This document shows, piece by piece, positions 51,109 through 59,171 of a stretch of 64,000 nt of DNA. Position numbers and translations under genes: made by a program. Position 1 is the stretch's first letter; each line of letters starts with the position of its first letter. This stretch comes from Palsa-870 sp039935415 (GTDB lineage: Bacteria > Chloroflexota > Dormibacteria > Dormibacterales > Dormibacteraceae), in the NCBI GenBank assembly GCA_039935415.1, contig JBDTKH010000010.1:1-64000 (forward strand), read 5' to 3'. The notes beneath the pieces are model-generated. The model was given only the letters and a program-made list of their open reading frames with translations. It made no database searches and was not told the DNA's origin.

Positions 51109-52887
51109 TCAGGCCGGCGTCGCTCGCAGCACCTCCAGGACCTCTTCGCCGTACCGCCGCAGCTTTGAGTCCCCTACGCCCGGAACCCGCAGCAGATCGG
51201 CCAGGCTGGCCGGCCGCGCCGCCGCGATCGCGGCGAGCGTGGCGTCATGAAAGACCACGTACGCCGGCACGCTGGAGGCCCGGGCGGTCTCCAGCCTCCA
51301 CTGGCGCAGCCGGTCGAGGGTTTCGACAGGGATGTCGGAGGCGCCGACCTTCACCGTAGTGGGCAGCATGATCACCGGCGCCGCCTCTCGCGTGAGCGCC
51401 GCTCGGCCTGCTGTCGTGAGCTCAACCACCGGATACTCGCCTGCGCTCTGCCGCGCGAGGCCCTCTGCGATCAGCCCCGCCAGGAGCTGTCGGATCCGTT
51501 CCTCTTTCCATCCTTTGAGCACTGCGTGGAAGCTCAGCTCCTGGACCCACGTCTGCTCGGCGGACCACTTTGTGCGGCGGCCGCCGAGGACCGCGGCGAC
51601 ATTGGCGAGCCCCACCCGGCCGCTGAACCGGGCGACCGCCGCGAGCGCAGCGCGCACCGCCTCGACGGGTGCCGGCTCCTCCGGAGCCCGGGTCGTGAGG
51701 CAGTTGTCGCACGCCGCACACGTGCGCGCCACGCCCTGCTCGCCGAAGTAGTCGGCGATCCGCGCGTGCCGGCACTCCCGCATCTCGGCGTACGCCATCA
51801 TCTGCGCGAGCCGCGCGTAGGCGTGGTCTTTGAGCGGCGACCCGTCCTCGAGGCCTGACTGCTCGATGAAGAACGCCTGGAGGTCGCGGTCCGCCGGGCT
51901 GTAAAGGAGCGTGCACTCGGCAGGCCGACCGTCCCGCCCGGCGCGTCCCGCCTCCTGGTAGTACGCCTCGAGGCTGCCCGGGAGGTGGTAGTGGATGACG
52001 CGCCGGATGCCGGCGATGTCCACGCCCATGCCGAACGCCGACGTCGCGATCACGACTTGCGCCCGCCCGGCGGTGAAGTCCTCCTGCACCCGTCGACGCA
52101 CCGCGGCGTCCTGGCGGCCGTGGTAGCACGCGGCGCCGATCTCGGCTGCCACCTCTTCGGCGGCCGCAACCGTGCCGACGTACACGAGGGCCTGCTCCGT
52201 CGCGCTCGCGAGAAGCGTCCTCAACTGGTCGCGCTTGGCCCGGTCGCCGCGGCAGCGGATCACCGAGAGGGTCAGCGTCGGCCGGTTGAAGCCGGTGACC
52301 GAGACGAACGGTTCGCGCAGCTGAAGGCTGGCGACGATGTCGTCTCGGACTGGCGGTGTCGCCGTCGCCGTGAACGCCGCGACAGGCGGGCGCCCGCAGG
52401 CGGCGATCGCCGCTCCGAGCAGTCGATAGTCGGGCCGGAAGTCGTGGCCCCAGGTGGAGATGCAGTGCGCCTCGTCGACGACGACGCGACGAACGCGGAG
52501 CTCGGCCAGGCGGTCGATGAATCCCGGGCGACTGAAGCGCTCGGGCGCCAGGAACAGGAGCCGGTACTCGCCGGCTATGGCCCGCCGCAGCCTTTCGACC
52601 TGCTCGGGGCGTTCGAGCGATGAGTTGATGAACGTCGCCGCCACGTTCCGCTCCGTGAGCCGGTCGACCTGGTCCTTCATCAGCGCGATGAGCGGCGACA
52701 CCACCATCGTCAGGCCACCCTCGACGACGGCGGGCACCCAGTAGCTGATGCTCTTTCCCGAGCCGGTCGGCGCGACCGAAAGAACGTCTCGGCCGTCGAG
52801 CATCGCGGCCACCACGTCGGCCTGGCCGAGCCGGAACTCGTGAAGGCCGAATACCTCTTTCAGCGCGCGCTCGGCTCTGGAGATCAC
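51109..52887 (-). CDS. recQ: RecQ-family ATP-dependent DNA helicase
   Basis: A 592-residue 3'-5' helicase of DNA repair. Seen: EFRLGQADVVAAMLDGRDVLS, Walker A APTGSGKSISYWVP, DEAH box VVVDEAHCISTWGHDFRPDY, TATATPP, motif V/VI (VVIATSAFGMGVDIAGIR; YYQEAGRAGRDGRPAEC), a zinc-binding cluster (MRECRHARIADYFGE; CAACDNCL), a winged-helix RQC region and a C-terminal HRDC domain (LADLLRVPGVGDSKLRRYG). This is the full domain set of bacterial RecQ. Confidence 0.94.
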   Translation of the reverse strand: MISRAERALKEVFGLHEFRLGQADVVAAMLDGRDVLSVAPTGSGKSISYWVPAVVEGGLTMVVSPLIALMKDQVDRLTERNVAATFINSSLERPEQVERLRRAIAGEYRLLFLAPERFSRPGFIDRLAELRVRRVVVDEAHCISTWGHDFRPDYRLLGAAIAACGRPPVAAFTATATPPVRDDIVASLQLREPFVSVTGFNRPTLTLSVIRCRGDRAKRDQLRTLLASATEQALVYVGTVAAAEEVAAEIGAACYHGRQDAAVRRRVQEDFTAGRAQVVIATSAFGMGVDIAGIRRVIHYHLPGSLEAYYQEAGRAGRDGRPAECTLLYSPADRDLQAFFIEQSGLEDGSPLKDHAYARLAQMMAYAEMRECRHARIADYFGEQGVARTCAACDNCLTTRAPEEPAPVEAVRAALAAVARFSGRVGLANVAAVLGGRRTKWSAEQTWVQELSFHAVLKGWKEERIRQLLAGLIAEGLARQSAGEYPVVELTTAGRAALTREAAPVIMLPTTVKVGASDIPVETLDRLRQWRLETARASSVPAYVVFHDATLAAIAAARPASLADLLRVPGVGDSKLRRYGEEVLEVLRATPA

Positions 52888-52952
52888 CCCATGAGTCTGA
52901 TCGAGCCGGCCGTCAAAGACAGTCGGCTTTACCCGTTGTTAGGCTGACCCTG

Positions 52953-53564
52953 GTGGCTGGTACCAGGACTCAAGAGCAGCCCGAGCTGCTCGTTCGCGAT
53001 AAGGCAGCGTGGCGAAAGTGGCTTGGCGCGAATCACGCGAAGTCTGAAGGCGTCAGGCTCGTCCTCGCGAAAAAGGGCACGACGAAACCGACGCGACTTT
53101 CCTACGCCGAGGCGGTCGAAGAGGCGCTCGCCCACGGTTGGATCGACGGCCAGGCGAAGCGGCGCGATGAGGCGAGCTGGACCCAACGCTTCACGCCGCG
53201 GCGCAAGCGCAGCGTGTGGTCGAAGCGCAACACGATCATCGCCGAGCGCCTCATCAGCGAAAAGCGAATGCACTCCGCAGGCCTCGCCGAGGTCGATCGC
53301 GCCAGGTCGGACGGCCGCTGGAACGCGGCCTATGACGGTCCCGCCACCATTGAGGTTCCCGACGACCTCGCCGCAGCTCTTGCTGGGAAGCCGGCGGCGA
53401 AGGCGATGTTCGCGATCCTCTCTTCGATCAACCGTTACGCGGTCCTCTACAGGATCCAGGGTGCGAAACGCCCGGAGACGCGAGCCCGCCGGATCGACCA
53501 GTTCGTGTCGATGCTGGGGCGAGGCGAAACGGTCTACCCGCAGCGCCAAAAGCTGTCGGGCTGA
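52953..53564 (+). CDS. YdeI/OmpD-associated family protein
   Basis: A 203-residue protein of the YdeI family: AAWRKWLGANHAKSEGVRLV, LSYAEAVEEALAHGWIDGQ, TQRFTPRRKRSVWSKRN and a C-terminal VPDDLAAALAGKPAAKAMF-type domain. The family occurs widely with unknown biochemical role; the name comes from a genetic link to outer-membrane proteins in enterics. GTG 52953 is the start. It is intact, unlike the related C-terminal domain at 26279-26766. Confidence 0.86.
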   Translation: MAGTRTQEQPELLVRDKAAWRKWLGANHAKSEGVRLVLAKKGTTKPTRLSYAEAVEEALAHGWIDGQAKRRDEASWTQRFTPRRKRSVWSKRNTIIAERLISEKRMHSAGLAEVDRARSDGRWNAAYDGPATIEVPDDLAAALAGKPAAKAMFAILSSINRYAVLYRIQGAKRPETRARRIDQFVSMLGRGETVYPQRQKLSG

Positions 53565-53566
53565 GA

Positions 53567-53668
53567 TACCTCCCCGCCATGCGGGGAGATCGGCGCAGCG
53601 CCAGGTGTCGGAGTGAAATACCTCCCTCCCATATGGGGTGGTCGGCGCGTTAGCGCCGGGTGGGGGTA
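53567..53668 (+). repeat. Two REP/MITE-like palindromes in tandem (type A)
   Basis: Unit 1 at 53567-53615 has TACCTCCCCGCC/GGGGAG and a shortened second hairpin ending GGAGTG. Unit 2 at 53619-53668 has TACCTCC, GGCGCGTTAGCGCC and TGGGGGTA, a near-complete type A element. They follow the YdeI gene directly. Confidence 0.8.
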
Positions 53669-53901
53669 ACACCCTCTGCATTTCCTGACAGTTCACAACG
53701 GCAAGCTGGTTGCGGGCGGTGTCGCGATGCTCTCCAGGCGGTTTCTGAAGCGCACTTGCCTCTCCCCGCAACGGACACCGTGAAGGCGAGGGAGCGGGGA
53801 GAGCCGACCCGGATCGTGGCCTGACGCCAGGCCCAGTATGGGGAGAGTTTCCCGGAGCCGCCGAGACGGGCCGGGATTGTCCCGGCCCGATCAACTGGCG
53901 A
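53669..53901 (+). other. Intergenic region downstream of the repeats
   Basis: No gene is seen. It contains a CTCTCCCCGC/GCGGGGAGAG palindrome (53751-53800, with about 25 bases between arms) and the pilin terminator hairpin at 53868. Together with the two repeats it makes a 337-base gene-free stretch rich in inverted repeats. Confidence 0.5.
53868..53888 (-). terminator. Hairpin terminator candidate after the pilin gene
   Basis: A perfect 9-bp stem (GGGCCGGGA/TCCCGGCCC) with a 3-base loop lies 14 bases beyond the pilin stop on the minus strand. There is no T run. Confidence 0.6.
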
Positions 53902-54057
53902 CTAGCCCAGAGCGGCGACGACGTTGGAGAAGACGTTCTGGATCTGGTTTCCCATGGTTAAAAGAATGACGATGACGACGATCGAAACCAGGACTAGGAT
54001 CAGGGCGTACTCGACCATCCCCTGACCGCTCTGGCGGCGGTCAATAAGGCGACGCAT
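53902..54057 (-). CDS. Flp/Fap-type pilin
   Basis: A 51-residue prepilin: a short basic leader (MRRLIDRRQSGQG) followed by MVEYALILVLVSIVVIVILL and TMGNQIQNVFSNVVAALG. The hydrophobic helix with Glu at position 5 after the Gly cleavage site is the Flp signature; these subunits are cleaved by a TadV/CpaA peptidase and assembled by a Tad secretion machine. GGAGGT sits 8 bases before ATG 54057, a strong ribosome site, suggesting high expression. No other tad gene lies in this window. Confidence 0.93.
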   Translation of the reverse strand: MRRLIDRRQSGQGMVEYALILVLVSIVVIVILLTMGNQIQNVFSNVVAALG

Positions 54058-54153
54058 TTGCTTTTACCTCCTTTCTCGCCGAAGCGAGCGATGCTGAAAC
54101 TAACCCGTACAACGCCGCTCTTCACGATTCACGCTTCGATTTGTGTCGATTCT

Positions 54154-54184
54154 TTGTAATGCATATCATAAGCCCGACTAATAT
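54154..54184 (+). promoter_or_regulatory. Promoter of the LysR gene, placed for a leaderless transcript
   Basis: TTGTAA (54154-54159) and TAATAT (54179-54184) are 19 bases apart, somewhat long. The GTG start of the LysR gene begins 6 bases after the -10 hexamer. ATGCATATCAT between them could hold an operator half-site. Confidence 0.45.
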
Positions 54185-54190
54185 GTTGCG

Positions 54191-55105
54191 GTGGCAAGAC
54201 CTCCATTCAGCTTCGAGCAGGTTCGGTCGTTCGTCGCGGTGGCCGAAGGCGAGCACATCTCAAAAGCCGCCGCCTCGCTCTTCCTCACGCAGGGTGCAGT
54301 CACCCAGCAGATCAAGCATTTCGAGGAGGCCCTGGGCCTGCAGCTCCTGGAGCGCGACGGTCGAGGTGTCCGGCTAACCGACGCCGGGCGCGACCTCGCG
54401 ATAGCCTGCCGAGCCACGTTGCGAGCGGTCGAGGTGCTGGAGGACACCGCCCGGTCCTTGAAGGAGTTGAAACAGGGCTCCCTTCACCTCGGAGCCAGTC
54501 CGACGTGCGCCAGCTACTACCTGCCGGCCCGGCTGGCCGAATTCTCGGGGAAGCATCCTCGGATCCAGCTCCATGTATCCGTCGAGGGGTCGACGGAAGT
54601 GAATCGACTGGTGCGGGCTGGAGCGCTCGACTGCGCCTTGATCGAAGGAACGGCTGACCCCGAGCTGCTCGCGGTCGTTATCGCAAAGGACGAGCTGATC
54701 CTGGTTGCTCATCGGGACCACCCCCTGTCCGCGCTTCGCCGCGTCACGCCCGCCCAGCTGGCCGAGCACCGCTACCTGCGGCGCGGTCCGACCTGGTCTG
54801 CGGAACACCAGGTGCGGGCGATGCTGGGCGAGGCTTACGACCGCGCCGAGATGCTGAGCCTCGGGCACCCGGAATATGTGCACGCGGCAGTGATCGCCGG
54901 ACTCGGGTTCGCGGCGCTGCCAAGAGTGTCGGTTGAAGCCGACATCGCGTCGGGCGTGCTCAAGTCCCTGTCGTTTCCGCCAATCACCAGGTCGATCAGC
55001 GCCATCCGCCGCAGGGCACAAGGCGGGCCGGCAATGGAGGATTTCTGGCAGCTCGTGGTCAATGACGCGCAGGAGTTGAGGTCGCCAGGTCAGCCAGTTT
55101 CGTGA
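54191..55105 (+). CDS. LysR-family transcriptional regulator
   Basis: A 304-residue LysR protein: helix-turn-helix (FSFEQVRSFVAVAEGEHISK, AAASLFLTQGAVTQQIKHFE) at the N-terminus, a linker helix, then a periplasmic-binding-like effector domain (GSLHLGASPTCASYYLPARL, DCALIEGTADPELLAV, ELILVAHRDHPL). The effector domain resembles the CysL/YwfK group. Its effector and targets are unknown. GTG 54191 is the start. Its last 47 bases overlap the end of the convergent DUF1697 gene. Confidence 0.91.
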   Translation: MARPPFSFEQVRSFVAVAEGEHISKAAASLFLTQGAVTQQIKHFEEALGLQLLERDGRGVRLTDAGRDLAIACRATLRAVEVLEDTARSLKELKQGSLHLGASPTCASYYLPARLAEFSGKHPRIQLHVSVEGSTEVNRLVRAGALDCALIEGTADPELLAVVIAKDELILVAHRDHPLSALRRVTPAQLAEHRYLRRGPTWSAEHQVRAMLGEAYDRAEMLSLGHPEYVHAAVIAGLGFAALPRVSVEADIASGVLKSLSFPPITRSISAIRRRAQGGPAMEDFWQLVVNDAQELRSPGQPVS

Positions 55106-55622
55106 CTGTGTTCCAGTTTCGGGCCGTCACTCCGACCCCCAGGTGCTTCTCGACGTATCCGCCGACGGGTGGAGCCGCGAGGAAACCATCCGGGCACCAC
55201 TGATAGATCACCCGGTCGCCGATGCGAACCCGGTCCGGGTCGAGGGTCAATGGGTTGTGCGCGGTGACGAGTCGCGGGTCTGGCGCGACAGACAGGAACA
55301 GCGCCAGCAACCTCGAGCCATCGCTTGCGATCCCACGAAGCGGGTTACCTTCGACTACCGCGCGCATCTCAGCGCCGGTCCTGAGCATGCAGCGCACGGT
55401 CATGCCGAGGCTGATCTCGATGGCCTCCTCGACGTCGCGCTCCAGGCGCCTGGCGTTTGTGACGGTGCTGGTGAAAACCGCGTTGCCGCTGTTCAGGTGG
55501 GTTCGGACGTCGGTTGCACCGAGGCCGGCCAGCAGCTCACGCAGGTCTGCCATCGCAAGCCTCCTGTTGCGGCCGACGTTGATCCCCCGAAGCAGGATCA
55601 CGTAGGTGGCCACGCCAGGCAT
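55059..55622 (-). CDS. DUF1697 family protein
   Basis: A 187-residue DUF1697 protein: TYVILLRGINVGRNRRLAMADLRELLAGLG, DVRTHLNSGNAVFTS in the first ferredoxin-like half, VIYQWCPDGF in the second, and a C-terminal TARNWNTVTKLADLA, all hallmarks of this family of unknown function. ATG 55622 is the start. Its 3' end overlaps the LysR gene on the other strand by 47 bases, with both C-termini looking native. Confidence 0.89.
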   Translation of the reverse strand: MPGVATYVILLRGINVGRNRRLAMADLRELLAGLGATDVRTHLNSGNAVFTSTVTNARRLERDVEEAIEISLGMTVRCMLRTGAEMRAVVEGNPLRGIASDGSRLLALFLSVAPDPRLVTAHNPLTLDPDRVRIGDRVIYQWCPDGFLAAPPVGGYVEKHLGVGVTARNWNTVTKLADLATSTPARH

Positions 55623-55795
55623 TGTGCGGCATCCTTTTTTGCGAGGGCGCGGTCCCTTCAAGCACCTCGACCTGGAGCTCGACGGCGAGCAGTGGGGTGA
55701 GCTCCTGTACACGTAGGAGCCTGCAGATTTGCGGCCGCGGCTCTGGACAAACGCGGACGCCTGTCCACCTGCCGATCTCGTTACGATCCAGCGCT

Positions 55796-56278
55796 ATGGC
55801 TGGGAGGAATGTAAATAGGGGTACGAAGACGTCCACCAGGAGCACGACCGTGAACCTCAAGGCATCCAGGGGGAAGGGATTCACGGACGAGGAAAAGGGC
55901 GCGATGAGGGAGCGCGTCAAGGAGCTACAGGCGGCCGCCGGCAAGGCGGACGAGGAGAGCGCCGTGCTCGAGAAGATCGCCGCGATGGCGGCACCGGATC
56001 GCGCCATGGCCGAGCGGCTCCATGCCGTCATCAAAGCCAGCGCGCCAGTCCTCTCGCCGAAACTCTGGTACGGGATGCCCGCGTACGCCAGGGACGGCAA
56101 GGTCGTCTGCTTCTTCCAGGACGCACGGAAGTTCAAGACGCGGTACGCGACGCTCGGCTTCAGCGACGCGTCGAACCTTGACGAAGGCGCCCTGTGGCCG
56201 ACCGCCTTCGCGCTGAAGAAGTTGACTGCCGTCGAAGAGGCAAGGATTGGCGCGCTCGTGAAGAAGGCGGTGAGCTGA
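55796..56278 (+). CDS. DUF1801/YdhG-like protein
   Basis: A 160-residue protein. The N-terminal half is helical and basic (SRGKGFTDEEKGAMRERVKE, ESAVLEKIAAM). The C-terminal half carries the DUF1801 signature SPKLWYGMPAYARDGKVVCFFQ and KTRYATLGFSDASNLDEGALWPT. Members bind small molecules or iron-related ligands, but function is unsettled. ATG 55796 lies 8 bases after TACGAT, so a leaderless or very short leader is possible. Confidence 0.84.
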   Translation: MAGRNVNRGTKTSTRSTTVNLKASRGKGFTDEEKGAMRERVKELQAAAGKADEESAVLEKIAAMAAPDRAMAERLHAVIKASAPVLSPKLWYGMPAYARDGKVVCFFQDARKFKTRYATLGFSDASNLDEGALWPTAFALKKLTAVEEARIGALVKKAVS

Positions 56279-56379
56279 GCAGCTCGCCACTGGGCTCCGC
56301 CCTGGCACGAGGCGACACGTCGCCACCGCGACCTGCATAAAGAAGACGCGCGTCCGCGTGCGACTTCGAGAGGAGCTGA

Positions 56380-56760
56380 ATGATCCTCGTCACCGGGGCA
56401 ACGGGACTCAACGGCGGCGAGCTGGCGGTGGTCCTGACCTCGCCCGGCCATGAAAACAAGACCTATCCGCTGACGGGTCCCGAATCTCTGACCATGGCGG
56501 ATGTGGAGGAGAAGCTTTCCGCTGCTACCGGGAAGACGGTTCGCTACGTGAACGTGGCTCCTGAGGACGCGCGGAAGGCCCAGCTCGAAGCGGGAATGCC
56601 GCAGTACCTGGCCGACGGCCTGTTCGAGCTGTTCGCCGAGCGGCGGAAGGGCCGGGAGGCGAAGGTCTGGCCGACGATCGAGGAAGTGTTCGGGTGGCGG
56701 CCGGCGAGCTTCGACGAATTCGCCCGGCGCAACGCCGCAATCTTCAGGGGCGACACTTAG
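56380..56760 (+). pseudogene. NmrA-like NAD(P)-binding protein with a large internal deletion
   Basis: The 126-codon frame joins the first few residues of a Rossmann fold (ILVTGATGLNGGEL, with the TGATGxxG loop) directly to a segment near the C-terminus (AVVLTSPGHENKTYPLTGPE, SLTMADVEEKLSAATGKTVRYVNV). In family members of about 280-300 residues these lie more than 100 residues apart. The frame is kept, so a protein may be made, but the catalytic middle is gone. ATG 56380 follows AGAGGAG. Confidence 0.75.
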
Positions 56761-56773
56761 CAGGCAGGCGGGG

Positions 56774-56804
56774 CTGCGGCGCGCACGGTGCGCGCCGCAG
56801 TTTT
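56774..56804 (+). terminator. Bidirectional intrinsic terminator
   Basis: A perfect 12-bp stem (CTGCGGCGCGCA/TGCGCGCCGCAG) with a CGG loop is followed by TTTT on the plus strand. It lies between the convergent NmrA-like and phosphatase-superfamily genes and can serve both. Confidence 0.82.
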
Positions 56805-56814
56805 CGATTTCGGC

Positions 56815-58956
56815 TTACGACGCCAGGGCTTGCGCCGCGCTGATGAGCCTCTGACCCTGGGAGACGAGCGTCTGTGCCTGGTGCTCGCTGATGGGCCGCC
56901 CGCCGAACTCGGCTCCTTCGAGCAGGCCGATCATCTGGCCGGCCAGGGCGTCGCGCTGGCTCGTGAGCGACGCGAGCTGGTTTTCGAGGTTCGTGTAGTG
57001 GCTGTCGTCGGTCGAGCTGCCGCTCTCAATCGCGTTCGTCGACGCTTGCAGGGTGGCGAGGCCGAACTGGCCCACCGCCGCGTTGAGCTGCTTGTACGAC
57101 TGCGCGACCTTGATGTATCCGCCGGATTTCTTGGTCGCCGCGGGCCTTGCCCAGCCGCTGAAGTCCTCGGTGAGGGCGCGGCCGTCGTGGCTGTAATCGT
57201 CTTTCAGGCCGAGCAGGACCATGAGCGTCGGGCGGATGTCGGTGTGGTCCGACCAGGTGGTCGGGTCCACGCCCACGTTGTCGATGCCCGGGCCGACGAG
57301 CCCAAGCCACGTCGTGGTGATCTCGGGTTGGACGTCACCGTGGTTCCAGGCGAATCCCGGCAGCTCCGTCACGCATGGGGAGTTGCAGTTCGGCGCGCCA
57401 TGGAACAGGAAGTAGTTGGGGTCGGCGAACAGGGTGAAGGTCGGCGTTCGCGCAGGGTCCGCCGTGACCATGTGCAGCGCCTTCATCTCCACGGGGTCGG
57501 CGAGGAACTTCGTGATCGTGTCCGTGTTTCCGGTGATCGGGCTGACGGCGGTCAGCTTGCTGGTCGCGCGCTCGAACGTGCGAGTCACAGCGGCGTCACG
57601 CGCCGGGTTGCCGTTGATGTAAACGGTCGGAGCCGAGTCGGAGTGGACGTTGAACGGGGTGGTGATCCCCTGCTCGGTGGCGAGCAGGCCGGTGTAGTTG
57701 GCGTTGACCTCGCCGATCTTCGCGTAAGTGCACGGCGTGGTCACGCCGTCGCACCCGACGGGGCTAGGGGGCCCGCCCGCGAAGTGGTCGCCCTCGTCCG
57801 CCGTGAAGACGAACAGGGTGTTGCTCTTGTTGATGCCGTCGTTCGCCAGGCGAGTGAAGAACTGGCCGAAAGCGGTGTCGTACGCCTTCAACGCCGCGAC
57901 ATAGCCCGCCGATCCGGGTCCGTAGGCCGGGCCGGAAGGGTGCGCGTCGTGCGCGTCCGAGATGTAGGCGTAGGTGATTGGGATCCCGTGCTCCTGCATC
58001 GCCGCTACGTAGGAGAGGGAAACCGAGGCTGACATGCCGTCGAACCCGGGAAATCCGATGTGGTTCGTTGCATCCTTGATGACGTGGCCGCTTAGGTCCG
58101 TCATCGGGCCGCTCGGGCTGATTTGCGGAGCCACGTACTTGTGGCCGAACAGGCCCTTGAAGCCGGAGTAGCCGCCGGGCTCATCCGGGAGCCGGTCGGC
58201 CTGAGCTCCGTTGGCGTCGGAGCAGAGCGCGCTGCCCGCCGCGCAGTGGACGCCGATGCCGACGAAGTCGGCGAAGGCCTGGCCTGGATTGGCGACGACC
58301 TCTTGGGCCTGAGCCGACCCAGCCCCGAAGACGGTCGGGATATCGGTCGAGATGTTCTCGAGCACCGTGTTCGCGGTCGCGACCTGGCCCACGTTGCAGC
58401 CCGCCCGGGTGTACGGCACCCAGGGCGCGGGCGCGTTGTGGCCGTCCGCGGTCAGCATGTTGTACTTGGTGTCGGTCGGAGTCGACGTCGTCGGATCGAA
58501 GAGGGGATCGGTCCAGTAAGCGAACGAGACCCCAAGGTTTGTCGTTCCGATCGGGTTGAAGTACCGGAAGCTGTTCGATACCGGCACGCCCATGCGGTCG
58601 CCGTAGACGCCGGTGAACGAGGTCAGGATGTCGGTAGCGGTGTGAGAGATGAGCGGCGTGTGGTGGTTGGTCAGCAGCGCGCCGTTGCCCTCGATGAAGT
58701 TCAGCAGGTTCGGCATCTGCTCCATGTCAGAAGGGACGTTCGGGTTGTCCCGCGTGAAGTGCGTGTTGTCGAACTGGATGTTGATCACGTGCTGGATCTG
58801 CCCTCTGGCAGACTTCAGCGTGCAATTTCCGCCGGTCGAGCTGACAGCGACCGGCGCCGCCGCCACACCGCTGGCGGAGAAGCCTGCGAACGCCGCTGCA
58901 AGCAGCGGTACGAGTGCAGCCAGGTTGAGCAGCCGGCGTCGAAGTAACCGTGTCAA
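56815..58956 (-). CDS. Secreted alkaline-phosphatase-superfamily protein
   Basis: A 713-residue exported protein. Signal peptide: TRLLRRRLLNLAALVPLLAA with cleavage near GVAAA. Superfamily landmarks: HVINIQFDNTHFTRDNPNVP near residue 55, THHTPLIS-like NHHTPLISHTATDIL, YISDAHDAHPSG, FVFTADEGDHFAGG, and late WNHGDVQPEITTTWLGLVGPGI plus WSDHTDIRPTLMVLLGL, which together give the Asp/His set for two metals. Substrate (phosphoester or sulfate ester) unknown. A helical C-terminal extension of about 100 residues follows. TTG 58956 lies 6 bases after GGAGG. Confidence 0.85.
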   Translation of the reverse strand: MTRLLRRRLLNLAALVPLLAAAFAGFSASGVAAAPVAVSSTGGNCTLKSARGQIQHVINIQFDNTHFTRDNPNVPSDMEQMPNLLNFIEGNGALLTNHHTPLISHTATDILTSFTGVYGDRMGVPVSNSFRYFNPIGTTNLGVSFAYWTDPLFDPTTSTPTDTKYNMLTADGHNAPAPWVPYTRAGCNVGQVATANTVLENISTDIPTVFGAGSAQAQEVVANPGQAFADFVGIGVHCAAGSALCSDANGAQADRLPDEPGGYSGFKGLFGHKYVAPQISPSGPMTDLSGHVIKDATNHIGFPGFDGMSASVSLSYVAAMQEHGIPITYAYISDAHDAHPSGPAYGPGSAGYVAALKAYDTAFGQFFTRLANDGINKSNTLFVFTADEGDHFAGGPPSPVGCDGVTTPCTYAKIGEVNANYTGLLATEQGITTPFNVHSDSAPTVYINGNPARDAAVTRTFERATSKLTAVSPITGNTDTITKFLADPVEMKALHMVTADPARTPTFTLFADPNYFLFHGAPNCNSPCVTELPGFAWNHGDVQPEITTTWLGLVGPGIDNVGVDPTTWSDHTDIRPTLMVLLGLKDDYSHDGRALTEDFSGWARPAATKKSGGYIKVAQSYKQLNAAVGQFGLATLQASTNAIESGSSTDDSHYTNLENQLASLTSQRDALAGQMIGLLEGAEFGGRPISEHQAQTLVSQGQRLISAAQALAS

Positions 58957-59171
58957 AACCCACCTCCGTCTTCAATGAAAGGACACCAATAACGTGAAGA
59001 GACGGCCAGCCCCGCTCACCGGATTCTCCACCCTCGGTGTCCCCGCGCGCAAGACCCGAGTTGAGCGAGCGTCCGCTCTCCGGCGGTCACTATCACAGCC
59101 CCTGGTTAAGGGGTCGTATTTCTGAAGCGGTGACGCGGTAAAGCGAACGCCACCTTCTCTAGGATGAATTC

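Noticed and set aside
55624..55716. 30-codon frame (GPFKHLDLELDGEQWGELLYT-like ending) between DUF1697 and DUF1801
   Set aside because: The peptide reads smoothly and may be a gene relic, but it is too short, with no ribosome site or known family, to call.
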